DNA of 64,000 bases from Parietaria judaica (lineage: Eukaryota; Streptophyta; Magnoliopsida; Rosales; Urticaceae). The translations under genes and the position numbers were made by a program. The notes under the pieces are model-generated. The model worked only from the letters and a program-made list of their open reading frames with translations, did not search any database and was not told the origin of the DNA. Numbering within the stretch: position 1 is the stretch's first letter; every line of letters starts with the position of its first letter. The stretch spans positions 13,934,842-13,998,841 of the forward strand of contig OX940861.1 in NCBI GenBank assembly GCA_954871525.1, given 5' to 3'. This document shows positions 11,330 through 22,975 of the stretch, piece by piece.

Positions 11330-12022
11330 GGCCCGTTTGGTAGTGTTTTTGTTTTTGTTTTATTTTTTATAAATTGATTTGTAAGTATGAATTTGAAAAA
11401 AAAAATGATTTTTGTTTATTTTCAAAATTGTGTTTGAAAATAGAAAAACATAAACTGTGTTTGGTGTAGTATTTTTAAATAATAAATATATTGAAATCGT
11501 GTTTATGAGAATTTTAATAAAAAAAAATTAATGTGAAAAATCAGTTAAATTTATTTATAAATAATTAAGATTTAAAATTAATACATTTCTTAAAAATATT
11601 TATAATTAATATTTCTAATGATATTATTTATGAAATAACTTTCAATTATTTGTATACTCATAAATTGATTGGTATATTTAATGATCGATTTAATCCTACA
11701 AATTTTATTTTGTTTTAGTTTTGGAACAATATTTAAGTTTCTTGGTATAAATATTTATTTGAGTGTTTAAAATATTATTTCAGGTTAATATTGAAAGAAA
11801 TATAAAAGAGATGGGTGAAAAAGATAAAGTTGGTAGAAAAATGTTGAAGAAAACAACTTTTTTTTCGTTTTCACTTCTACCCACAAATAGCCTAAAGTGA
11901 AAAAATTGATTTCAAAAATATTTGTATACTAAAAGTCCACTAAGCAAGATTTTGAAAACAAAAAACACTGTATAACGGTCAGACAACAAGAAAACAGTTT
12001 TTGAAAATGTTACCAAACGGTA
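11330..12022. mobile_element. MITE-like element with TIRs CCGTTTGGTA
   Basis: The left edge reads GGGCCCGTTTGGTAGTG, and the right edge ends TTACCAAACGG, so CCGTTTGGTA is inverted about 690 bp apart. The inside is AT-rich and noncoding. GGGCCCGTTTGGTA ends are common in plant hAT-type MITEs. A clean target duplication was not found, so the exact ends are approximate. Confidence 0.5.
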
Positions 12023-12178
12023 GTGTTTGAGTTTATTTGCAGGCTTTTTTTTTAGTTATTACTGTGAACAGTGACTTATTATTTATCTAAAGTAATTATT
12101 GCGCGTCTCCAATATTCTGATTCATCTCCCTTTAAAAAGATTTTAATCGTCAGACTTGTGATTTATGATTGTACTCTA

Positions 12179-12936
12179 GGTAGCGTTTGGAAGCATTTTT
12201 TATTTTCATTTTGTGTTTGCATTTTATATTTTTTCAAACAGCTTTATAAAAAATTTTGAAAACGTGATTGGTTACAATTTTGTTGAACTGTTTTCAAAAA
12301 GAAAAAAGTAAAATTGTGTTTGGTTTAATTTTTTGTATTTGGTTTCCCTTTCTATTATATGCATGGTTAAAAAAAGTTTAATTTTTTTATAAAAAAAAAA
12401 CTATTTATGATTAATTAAAACTATATGTAATGTTATTCATATTATGCATCTATGTACATGTTTATGCCTACAAACACTCATAACGGTAAACATAATATTT
12501 AATTATGTAATATTAAAATAATGATACATAATATCATATACCAATGTAGGCTTACAAATTATCATGTAATATTATACACCTATGTATACCTAATTCTATA
12601 TATAAAAAAAATGGTTTGATTTAATAGTATACAGTATATGTATAATATTATATGTATCAGTATTAATCTACTACATATATTATATAATATTCCATATATA
12701 TGTAACGAGATGTGAAGTAGAGGGAAAAAATAAAAAAAACCTGGATAATAGATATGATAGGACGTGTGGGAGATGTGAAAATAAAAACACCTCTATGCAA
12801 AACTAAACAAAAGCAAAATATGTTTTGAGAAATGATTTTGAGGAAAAAATAACCAATCATATTTTGTAGAGTATATTCCATAGGAATCTTTTGCCAAAAC
12901 CCAAAATTGTTTTGGAAAATGCTTCCAAACACACCC
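12179..12936. mobile_element. MITE-like element with TIRs GTTTGGAAGCATTTT
   Basis: The left end GGTAGCGTTTGGAAGCATTT is mirrored by a right end whose reverse complement starts GGGTGTGTTTGGAAGCATTT. The 758-bp interior is AT-rich without coding capacity. No target duplication could be matched. A related fragment seems present near 14065-14110. Confidence 0.55.
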
Positions 12937-13335
12937 TTGTCGAAATGATGAGACTTTAGAGTACATATAAACAGTATATATTATATAGTCTAATGAGTTT
13001 TTTTTTTTTTTTTTTAACCAAATAGTCTAATAGTTTTTTTTTAGTAGAATTGAACTTATTTTTGTCAAGAGTAAATTTTATATCAAAATAATGTGTTATA
13101 TCAAGACAATTAAAGTTTTAACTTTTAACTAAGTTGATTAAATATTCAAAATAATAAAGTAGTGTTCTTTTACGTTTAAAAATATCTTTATTTTATTTTT
13201 GAAAAATATATAAAAAAAAACATAAAAAAATATTTATTTAGTTACTTTAGTAAAATATTTTTATAATGATTTATTTTAAATTTTAATAAAAAACAAAAAA
13301 AAAATTCAACTTTCTTCTTTTTGAAGTGAGTCACT

Positions 13336-13931
13336 AAGGGCTGTAACCGGGCGGTTAACTTGTTTATTTTTCACTATTTGATATCCTTAGCCTAATTTTG
13401 GTTAGTCATGTTTCAATAACCTTAACCTGTTTTTTAAAACAGGTTAACCTAATTTCCATTTATAAAAATATGATTAACATGTTTACTAACCTTAACCTTT
13501 TTTTTTTTTTTTTAATATAGCACTCCACAGAGTTTATCCCAACAATAAAACATATCGATCCAAAATAAATAGCAATAAAATAACCGAGTCCAAAAAGAAA
13601 TATACCGGTCCAAAACATAGATCCAAAAAGTACAACAATTATAAATAAATAAATAAATAAAATATCCAGTTCAGCAATTCGAAGAGGCTTTGACTGAAAG
13701 AGAGAAAACACTACTTAATTTAATTTTAAAATATTTAAATAAATAAATATTAAAACCGGTTACAAAAATAACTTGTTTTGAAAAATAAATAACCTGTAAC
13801 ATTATCCTGTTTGAAACCGGGTACGGTTAACCTTAACCTGTTTTCAAAAGAATTCGGTTACGGTTATTTTAAACCGGATAAATTTCGGTTACGGTTTTAA
13901 AATTCGCTTACCGTTATTTTGCACACCCCTA
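13336..13931. mobile_element. Non-autonomous hAT element with 8-bp target duplication
   Basis: The 8-bp GAGTCACT flanks the element on both sides (13328-13335 and 13932-13939), which is the hAT signature. The ends are AAGGGCTGT and, inverted, TAGGGGTGT. The interior has many copies of short words such as GTTACGGTT and TTAACCTGTTTT in both orientations near the ends, like the subterminal motifs that hAT transposases bind. It is 596 bp with no transposase. Confidence 0.85.
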
Positions 13932-13939
13932 GAGTCACT

Positions 13940-16298
13940 ACCTTATTTTGCTATATTTTTGTAATTTCTCTTTTATCCTACTCACAGTAATTGAAATATT
14001 TTTTATTTCTCTCTTTATTTTTAGATTGAAACATAAAATTTTATAAAATAATTTAAGAAAATTAAAAATATAAACACACAATGAAAATAAAAACTCAAAC
14101 GAACGCTACTTAAGTGATTTTTAAATACACTAATTTGAAGTTTTTGTATCATGATTTTCAAAGGCATGATATAAATTAGGATATTTATCTATGAAAAATA
14201 AAAAAATGTGAAAAAATAAAATTAAAATTATACACTTATAAAAAATACATGAAACATAATCAATGAAAAATATAATTTCATAATTTTGAGCATTTAATCA
14301 ATATAATTAAAATTTTATACCGTATTATTTAAAAAATTAGATACTTTTATCGTAATAACAAATTAAGCGCATCAAAATAAAAAAATAAAAAAAATTTGTA
14401 AATGATTATTGAAGAAGGATTATATTTAGATTTAAATTAGGCCCACGACATGAAATTTTTTCGCGGCCAATTTTATCGAACTGACGGCCTGCAACTATTA
14501 GAGTCTTGCGGTCAACAATTTCGATCGTTGGATCTTAAAAAGAAAATATTATACAAGTATATGAACTAGTTATGAATATTTTTTTATTAAAAGAAAAAGA
14601 AAAAGAAGAGTATCTGGAAAAATATATGTTCACAATTTAAATATTGAACAATTAAAAGGGATTTTACTGATCAGTTATTTTTTTCGCATGATGTGCAAAT
14701 TTATGGGGTTATTTTTGTACCATTTTGGATAAGAAGAGAACAATTCCGTTAAAGCTTCTCCAATCAAAAGTTTGTGACATGGAATGTTTTCTTACTTTTA
14801 TGGATGATGAGATAATAGTGTTTGGATACGATTTTTTGTTTATGCAAATTCTTGAGTAATTGAGACCAAAAAAACAGAGCATATAGTGATGTTGCACCCA
14901 ATTTTTTTTCTTCTTTTCTTTATATTTTGTTGAAAGATTACATCCGAATCTTTTTTAAGTGCCCACGCTCACCCCCTACATTATAGTTGGCTATATGAAA
15001 TTATTGGCTCTAAGCTTATAGTAATTAATATTTTTTTTTTAAAATCTAAGTAAGAAACATCACTAGTGAATCCGGCATATATGATAGGGTTTTTGAATTT
15101 CTGAGTTAAAACTTATGATTTCAATTCTCAAGATAATATAAATTCATATTTATAAGTAACAATTATATAATGCTATGGAGTATGGACAACCATCTCATAA
15201 GTCAGACACAAGTTTTTTAAGCGACTTTTTCTCTAGTAATACGGTTTTTGAAAAACTTTGTGAGAAGTCACTAATTTTATAATTTATTTAGATCAAGAAC
15301 GTTTAATTTTAATTTCTTTTTTTATTAATGGCCTACTAAAAAAATATATATCTTTTTTTACATAAGTATTATCACATTATCTCATACACGTACGATCTCA
15401 GATAACTATGCAGTCTTATACCTTCCTAGTCTCGAGAACGTTTAATCACTACATCTCTTTGCATAAATAATACGGGATTTCACGACGTACCATCTCTTGC
15501 CTTTTCGGCTTATGAAATTGATGACTGTTACAAATTAGCTCATCTGGACCGTGATCTAATGTTCATAATTAATTAAATTTGAAGATTAGAATTCTACATT
15601 TATCCAAAATTCAAAAAAAAAAAATTAAAAGTGAAATTCCGATTACACCAGATTTACAGGAGTAGTCCGGTCAAATGAACTAGTCTAGTTATCTAGTCGG
15701 GGGAAGTACTCCTTTGCGTGTCACTATCGTATTCATTGTGACCACTTTTTCTTTTTTTAATATATATAATAATTGAAATTGAAATTGAAATTGAAAGGAA
15801 TTGAGATGAGTTTCTTCGGAATCAAATAACAATAATCACAGCTGGAATGTGTTGAGCTGAGCCTGAGCCTTCACAAATGTCAAAAGGCCCTTCCTGTAAT
15901 CATCGCCAACTTGATTATCTCCCTCTCTCTCTCTCTCTTGTGATCATTATTCCAATATGATGCAAAAGTCCACCGTGAATCTCAAGTGTTACGGACCTAC
16001 CCTTTTTCGTAATTACGTCTTTTCAGGTTTTTTTTTTTTTCTTTTTCTGCTTTGGGATTTAATGGTTTTTGTGTAGATTGTGGGGTCGGATGTTGGCTGT
16101 AAAAATGCATGGGTCAATGGCTACTAATTCCTCTTTTTTTAAGTGGGAAAAGTAGGGGTCGGTTTTTTTGGAAGTGGAGCAAATTGTATCTTTTATAAGT
16201 GCTCGCTCATACCTCTTTCTCCATAACTTTTCTTCCATTTTGTGACCATTATTTATCTAAAATGCGTCAATTATATATACAAGTAAATTATAGAGGAC
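13940..16298. other. AT-rich intergenic DNA
   Basis: No gene is evident. A short ATTGAA microsatellite lies at about 15770-15795 and a CT run at about 15922-15940. 15843-15925 reads on the minus strand as a short open peptide ending in KAQAQLNTFQL and a stop, possibly a relic exon (see findings). Confidence 0.6.
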
Positions 16299-16421
16299 GG
16301 GTGCGATCGATCGTACCAGCACTAATACACCGGATCTCACCAGAACTTCAAAGTTAAGCGTGTTTGGGCGAGAGTACTATTAGGATGGGTGACTTCCTAA
16401 GAAATCCTCTTGTTGCACTAC
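16299..16421 (+). rRNA. 5S rRNA-like sequence, probably a pseudogene
   Basis: The order of conserved plant 5S words is retained: GGGTGCGATC, TACCAGCACTAAT, CACCGGATC, AGTTAAGCG, TTGGGCGAGAGTA, AGGATGGGTGAC and TGTTGCAC. Against the plant consensus as I recall it, there are over a dozen substitutions, mostly C to T or G to A, and a 4-bp GATC duplication near the start. Pol III internal control blocks are partly damaged. It is a lone copy, so it is a dispersed pseudogene or the 5S core of a Cassandra-type TRIM LTR rather than part of an rDNA array. Confidence 0.8.
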
Positions 16422-16747
16422 TAAAAATATCCCTAAAAAAAAGAGTAAATGATAAAGGACTTGTATTTTATTTTTATTTTTTTTAATTTGGTTTGGTATC
16501 TCTTATCCACTCTAAGGGTCGCAAATTGTCAATCGAAAATTTACTATAATTAAGAACGGTTACACGCTCAATAATCTTCGATCGCACACCAATCATGGCC
16601 GTGCATACTCGCTCCACAACTCTCTCGAAAATAGACAACGAAGTCTGCTTAATAAACTCTATAAACAAAAGTAATCACGACTTAATCTAGACATCAACAC
16701 AAGTATTTAGTAAAATGTCAATCGCTGGTAACCGTTAGATAGATTGT

Positions 16748-17329
16748 TGTTAATGTCGGATTTCGTCAAATCCATCCTTAACACAGCACGTGCCATTATG
16801 GCCCAAAACGACGTCGGATAGAGGCAAGAAATATGTTGACCGTAGTCAACACAAAAGGTCCAGTTCGCGAAGAAAGGCTTAATCCACGAGAAAAGGCCCA
16901 GTCGACGAGAAAAGCCTAAAGAGAAAAGATTCCACCAACCCTAACCCTATAAATACACAAGGAAACCTCACTGAGAGGGCATCCAGGATTTGATCCAAGA
17001 AAAGGACGGCTAAAGGAGAAAGAAGAGGTCAGATTCAGCCGAAAAAAGAGAAAGAAAGGAGAAAGAAGGAAGAGATCAAACCACAACCACTTTGAACTAC
17101 GTGATGACCTGATCTCGGTTCGCCGGGTACGTAGGCAGCTTCGCCGAAGGCGGCGGGGTGCGGCATCAAATCATATTTATATTATTATTTCTTCGATTGT
17201 CCAAGCTAATAAACGGGAAAAACCGAGTCCTTTCGGGATAAATAAATCAGGGAATAATCGTGTATACATTTTATTGCATTCTTTACGGTTTTCCTTATGA
17301 CTGTAAGGTGTTGCAAAACGCCCTCTACA
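16748..17329 (+). repeat. 5' LTR of LARD-like element
   Basis: It starts TGTTAATGTCGG and ends CGCCCTCTACA. A TATAAATA box lies near 16946-16954, so U3 is about 200 bp. A conserved word GTGCCATTATGGCCCA corresponds to GTGTCATTTTGTCCCA in the LTR at 3634-4635. Confidence 0.93.
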
Positions 17330-17332
17330 GTT

Positions 17333-17350
17333 TGGCGCCCACCGTGGGGC
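17333..17350 (+). other. Primer-binding site of LARD-like element
   Basis: TGGCGCCCACCGTGGGGC follows the LTR after three bases and is identical to the site of the left Tat-like element. Confidence 0.85.
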
Positions 17351-18423
17351 TTAGTTTTTCTCTAACTCGCAGCTAGGAACTCGAAGAGATGACGACCAAC
17401 GACGACAACGACAACACCGAGCACTGATCTCGTCTATACGTGTGATAAATAAAACTGTATTCTTTCTCAGTTTTCTTGCAGGCCTTTCCTTGGGCTTTGA
17501 TTTGACAGGTCATTCGCCCCTATCGGATTCTCGAGGCAGAAGTTATGGACGCCGGAAGATTGGTCACCGAGGACGATGGCTTCGTCAAACGCCTGCTCGT
17601 CGCCCGTCGCTCTTCTGGCCATATCCTCGTCATTATTTATCACCTTCATGTGAATTCTATTTTTTCTCGAAGATTATGTCTTGAGCTTCGATTTGATGGG
17701 TCATTTGCTCAAATCGGACGTGCGAGGAGAAAGTTGTAGACATTGGAAGATTCGTCATCGAGGAAAAGCTCAATCAGCGAGGACGACGTGCTCGCTGGCC
17801 AAGAGGAGACCTGCTTCCCCGCAGGAGGAGAGCAGCTTCTCCACCAAAGTAGGACCCGATAAGCAGGACTTCCCGACAAGGTCAACCACGAGCGAGGTCG
17901 ATGACGTGCTCGCTAGGTAGAAGGAGACATGCTTCCCCGTAGGCGGACAGCAGCTTGACCGATGAGCCAAGAGCTGGCAAGCGAGGCTTCCCGATGAGGT
18001 GCTCGCCGCCTACTACGAGAGTTGCTTGCGTCCGTAGCGATGAGGTGTTCGCTGCCTACTACGAGAGTTGCTTCCGTCCAAGACGATAGGGCTACTCCCT
18101 AGGCAGAAGGAGAGCAATACGCAGGAGGAGACCTACTTGCCGCTAGCCGCCGATATGAGCTCATCGCTCGCTAGCCATCACCTCCTCGCTACATAGAACT
18201 GGCCACTGGTTCGATGATGACTTGCTCGCATGCGGGCTTGTTGATACAAGACCCAAAAGACTCGATATCCTTAATACTTCTACTTCGTTTCAGAAAATGA
18301 TTTATTTGAAAAGCTAACCAAGTTGATTTTTGTTGTTTTCGATAGAAACCTAATCACACGGAAAGATTCAAGGGTCCTACGCTAAGCGACTCCCGTCAAT
18401 CTCAAAAGAAGCACGGCGAAAAG

Positions 18424-18896
18424 GCCATGAAAAATACTACGGCGAAAAGTGCCGAGAGAAAGAAAAATACTACGGCGAAAATGCCACGAAAAATACTACG
18501 GCGAAAAGTGCCGAGAGAATGAAAAATACTACGGCGAAAATGCCAAGAAAAATACTACGGCGAAAAGGCCATGAAAAATACTACGGCGAAAAGTGCCGAG
18601 AGAAAGAAAAATACTACGGCGAAAATGCCACGAAAAATACTACGGCGAAAAGTGCCAAGAGAAAGAAAAATACTACGGCGAAAATGCCAAGGAAAATACT
18701 ACGGCGAAAATGCCAAGAAAAAAATACTACGGCGAAAATGCCAAGAAAAATACTACGGCAAAAAGTGCCGAGAGAAAGAAAAATACTACGGCGAAAAGTG
18801 CCAAGAGAAAGAAAATACTACGGCGAAAATGCCAAGAAAAATACTACGGCGAAAAGGCCACGAAAAATACTACGGCGAAAATGCCAAGAAAATAGA
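18424..18896. repeat. Minisatellite with core AATACTACGGCGAAAA
   Basis: The core AATACTACGGCGAAAA recurs about every 26 or 33 bp, joined by spacers such as TGCCAAGA or GTGCCGAGAGAAAGA. About 17 cores are visible. All three plus-strand frames are nearly open through it because the units lack stop words; the repetitive K/R/T/Y-rich peptides are unlikely to be proteins. Confidence 0.9.
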
Positions 18897-19295
18897 CAAA
18901 GGCAAAAAAGAAGCCTATGATTATCGCCGCGATGAGCCCAGAATTGCCGACAAGCTCATCGCCGCACCCCAAAGTTCACCTCCATGACGAGTACGAGACT
19001 ATCAACGGACTCGTCACGCGCATGACTTGTAAAAAAAAAAGTCAAAAGAAAGCATACAAAAGTAGCGATAAGAGCATCGCATAGCGACAAAGAGAAATAC
19101 AGCGATAAGAGCGTCGCGCAGGAAGTGAAATAAAAATATAGCGATGAGGGCATCGCGACGAAATCAACCATGTTATAGTTTTTCCTCCCCATAGTTTCTT
19201 TTTTTTTAAAGGGTTGGGGAGGAGATATACATTCTGACATTTTCATCAAGCTAAAAAAAAAAAATACATACATGTTACACTTGCAACCGCAGGAT

Positions 19296-19700
19296 TCACG
19301 GCAAGGAAACACAAAAGAAGGAGGGTGAAGTTAATCGAACATCGTCGTCTTCATCAAACTCTTCCTGGCGAAGGACTTCATCGGCAATTTTGTCAATGAC
19401 TTTCGAAGCGCCTCGAAGGATGATGTTTCGGAGAGATTCCTCCATGGCTGTCAAGTGTGCGGGATCGTGTGTGAGGAATCTCGACAAGGCATTTGGAGTG
19501 GTGTTCGGCGAACGAGGTGCAGCGTTTTCACCTTCGCTGGGGGAAGCATCACCGGCTTGATTCTCGGAGAGAGACGGCAATCCGAAGAATCATATCCCTA
19601 GTGAATTCTTCCACGAGGATCGCATGCTCGGGATCTTGAGCGAGGAACCACTATTGAGTTTTTGAATAGACGATAATGAAAATAGAAAAAGGAATTCAGG
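19296..19700 (-). other. Antisense coding-like block inside the LARD-like element
   Basis: On the minus strand the 19580-19296 frame includes RFLTHDPAHLTAMEESLRN and ADEVLRQEEFDEDDDVR. Just upstream a second, related peptide reads FLAQDPEHAILVEEFTRDM. Farther upstream at about 19770 is a minus-strand TATAAAG. This looks like a promoter, leader and duplicated coding segment captured in the element, facing against its LTRs. I do not recognise the protein. Confidence 0.35.
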
Positions 19701-21505
19701 AATGAACATCTGAATATTATTGAATGAAAGAATCAAAGATTCTGAATGATGAAAATGAGTACAAGAGTGCCTTTATATGGGCAATACTCTGATGATTGTA
19801 CGAAAATACAAGTAATGAAAGTACAAAATACAAAGTAAGTACAACAAAAGAAATAAACGATCATCTTCGAAGATGCTTGTCGTTGAGAAAGAGCAGCTTG
19901 AACGGTGAGCTGCCCAACGACCAAGGAGACCCGACGAGCCACGATGGCCTGCTCGCGCAACAGGAGGAGAGCTACTTGGGAAAGAAGCGAGGAGCAGCTC
20001 GAGAGAAGGCGACGAGCTGCCGCGATGAAGACAAAGCGACGAGTTGCAGCGATGAGCTTGCCCGCGGAGCGCGGTGATCTGCAGAGATGAGGAGGAGCAA
20101 TGAAAGCCCGATGAGCTCATCACGAAGAAAAGCTCGAGGAGCTCGTCACCAAAAGAAGAGAATTCGTTACCTAATAGAGCCTGCTTCTACTGGAGATCAG
20201 CAACGGAGACACTAAGTGAAGATCATAAAATCAAGACACCATTACCTTAAGGAGCAAGAAGACACGTGACGAAGCCTAGAGTATCGAAGAAGGCAGAAGA
20301 TGCCTATAAGTAAGAAGACACGTGACGAAGCCAAGAACAAGAAGAAGGTAAAAGATGCCGATAAGCGAGAAGACAGATGAGGATGCCAAGTAGCGAGAAG
20401 ATGGCAGAGGATGCCGATAAGCAAGAAGAAAAATGGTGAGGCCCAGAAGCCCGAAGATAACAGATGAAGCCCAAAGTGTCGAAAATGACGAACTATGCCC
20501 AGGCGCTAGAAGAAGGTCGACGAGACCGATATTTGAAGATGGCAGAAGAAGTCGGGGAGCATAGAAACGATGGAAGATCAAGGTGATGGCCAACAAAGCG
20601 AGGAGAAATATCAGACGCCGACCAAAACAATCTCTGCGGGCCGAGGGCCACAGTCGATAAAAGCGCTGGCAAGAAACCCCGAGAGTAAGAAAGGTGCTAG
20701 ACGATATCGGCGAGGATCCTAGCGACAACTTTACGGAGTTAAAGTAAACAAGGAAAGTCTTTCGATGAAAAGATGGACGATGCCTGGGCCACGTCAGCTC
20801 CTACCGGCGAATGACGTCGCCGACGAAGTCTTTTATGACGGCCAAGTACTCTAGCTCATGACCGGAAAACCACACCAGCATGAGAAGAAGAATAAAAGAA
20901 GCACGAGAAGGAGAGGAAACAACTCATACCGACGTAACCGAACAAGAAGCCGACGAAGCGGCGGCCAATTTTGAAATCTGTGAAGGAAAACAAAGCGGAA
21001 GAAAGAGTTAATCAGGAGCAAGGCGAGGATTACCACGCAAATGACGTCGGCATCGTAGTCACGAGAAGAGTTCGTCACTATCAGAGGAGCCTGTCGCCGA
21101 GAAGAAAAGATCAGCGCAGGAAGAAGTTCGTCGCCGCAATGAGTTCGTCGCTTTTAAGCGAGCTCATCGTCACGAAGAGCTTGTCGAAGAAAGAGTCCAT
21201 CGTAGGAAGAAGTTCATCACCGCGATGAGTTCGTTGCTATAGCGAGCTCGTCGTCGCAAGGAGTTTGTCAAAGAAGACGTCACCGCCATGAGAAAGATGC
21301 TTCATCCAACGAAACCAACTACAACTCAGCAAGATTCTGCATCAGCTTCCCAAATGAAATCCGCCGACCAACAGATTACGATAAATTTCTCCGACAACAT
21401 TTCTCGGGGTAACCGCGTCAACCAAGGTGGTCAACAGAGTTCGAAATTAATAGTTTATCTTTCATTTTACCAAGTGTTTTACACTTGATAAAATGGGGGA
21501 CTAAC

Positions 21506-22087
21506 TGTTAATGTCGGATTTCGTCAAATCCATCCTTAACACAACACGTGCCATTATGGCCCAAAACGACGTCGGATAGAGGCAAGAAATATGTTGACCG
21601 TAGTCAACACAAAAGGTCCAGTTCGCGAAGAAAGGCTTAATCCACGAGAAAAGGCCCAGTCGACGAGAAAAGCCTAAAGAGAAAAGATTCCACCAACCCT
21701 AACCCTATAAATACACAAGGAAACCTCACTGAGAGGGCATCCAGGATTTGATCCAAGAAAAGGATGGCTAAAGGAGAAAGAAGAGGTCAGATTCAGCCGA
21801 AAAAAGAGAAAGAAATGAGAAAGAAGGAAGAGATCAAGCCACAACCACTTTGAACTACGTGATGACCTGATCTTGGTTCGCCGGGTACGTAGGCAGCTTC
21901 GCCGAAGGCGGCGGGGTGCGGCATCAAATCATATTTATATTATTATTTCTTCGATTGTCCAAGCTAATAAACGGGAAAAACCGAGTCCTTTCGGGATAAA
22001 TAAATCAGGGAATAATCGTGTATACATTTTATTGCATTCTTTACGGTTTTCCTTGTGACTGTAAGGTGTTGCAAAACGCCCTCTACA
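21506..22087 (+). repeat. 3' LTR of LARD-like element
   Basis: It has the same length as the 5' LTR, with six substitutions (for example GACGGC to GATGGC and CTCGG to CTTGG). It is followed by the target duplication ATTGT. Confidence 0.93.
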
Positions 22088-22100
22088 ATTGTAACAGTCT

Positions 22101-22104
<4 letters not shown>

Positions 22105-22162
<58 letters not shown>
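22105..22162. repeat. AT dinucleotide microsatellite
   Basis: This is an uninterrupted (AT) run of about 29 units, 13 bp beyond the LARD-like element's target duplication. Confidence 0.95.
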
Positions 22163-22165
<3 letters not shown>

Positions 22166-22975
22166 TAGTTACGTAACTAACCCCACTTTACTCTACACTA
22201 AAGAATATATTTACTGATATAGTAGTAGGAGAATATATAATTGATACATAAAGTTTTTGTTGCTAGGTTTCTGCTTTGCGTTGTGATGAGCACGCCAATA
22301 GGCACTAAAGGTCGGCGCAAAATGGATATCTTAGCCAACCAAGTTTCCGTGACAAAAACGACAGTGATAGTGATGGTCATTTTGCGAGCACGTGGGCATT
22401 TCATAAAGTCTCTGTCTCTGGGAATAATAGCACGTGTTAGAGTTGAAGCTACGCCATAGATAAACGACACAGAATTTTAGTACTGAGTAAAGGAAGAGAT
22501 AATTTCAGGTATTATCAACATAGGTTTTTTTTTTCCCTTTAAATTAAACTACCAAAACGACAAGCAAGTTGGTTGATTTCCACGTGTTATATTATATGCT
22601 TATAGATAAAGCGAAATCGGCAATCTCAGGGGACAATTTACCCTACGAAAATCATAGCTTCCCTAGGGAGATCGTCGGAAACCGCCAGATGTCGCAATGT
22701 CTGGCACGGAAACTGGAAGATGAAATGCTTTCGCTGATTTACAAGTTGGCTCACTCCGACAAAACAATGAAATCACACAATGCGGTTCGGGGTATAAACC
22801 GAAGAAATGTGACTGAACTTTTCAAAAACCTACCCTCTTAAAAACGAGGAAGATAAAGTAATAATGTTCAGTGTAATAAAAATTCAGAAATAAATAAACA
22901 ATGGAACGAGCTGTTCATTCTACTACCCCGTGGCAACGTGGACTCAAAACCGCACCGAGTGTCGAGCTCCGTGTT
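22163..22975. other. Intergenic DNA and 3' flank of the GH123-like gene
   Basis: No gene is supported here. Short frames at 22241-22459 and 22569-22841 lack recognisable motifs or splice context. Confidence 0.5.

Larger units (their letters stand above)
16748..22087 (+). mobile_element. Non-autonomous LTR retrotransposon (LARD-like), complete
   Basis: Two 582-bp direct repeats (16748-17329 and 21506-22087) differ at 6 positions by eye. The 5-bp ATTGT flanks the whole element (16743-16747 and 22088-22092). The primer-binding site (17333-17350) and a purine-rich tract (AAAATGGGGGA, 21490-21500) are present. The 4.2-kb interior has no gag, protease, RT or integrase that I can see. It holds minisatellites and GC-richer repeats instead. 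LTR ends and primer-binding site match the Tat-like element at 1-4635, so its proteins are probably supplied by that family. Confidence 0.92.

Noticed and set aside
12663..13711. Hydrophobic short frames in AT-rich DNA
   Set aside because: Phe/Ile-rich translation is expected from AT-rich MITE sequence; no domain or splice context.
17442..17920. Possible gag of the LARD-like element
   Set aside because: The short frames show no capsid or zinc-knuckle motif.
18519..18987. Three overlapping K/T/R-rich open frames
   Set aside because: They come from a short-unit minisatellite that lacks stop words in all frames.
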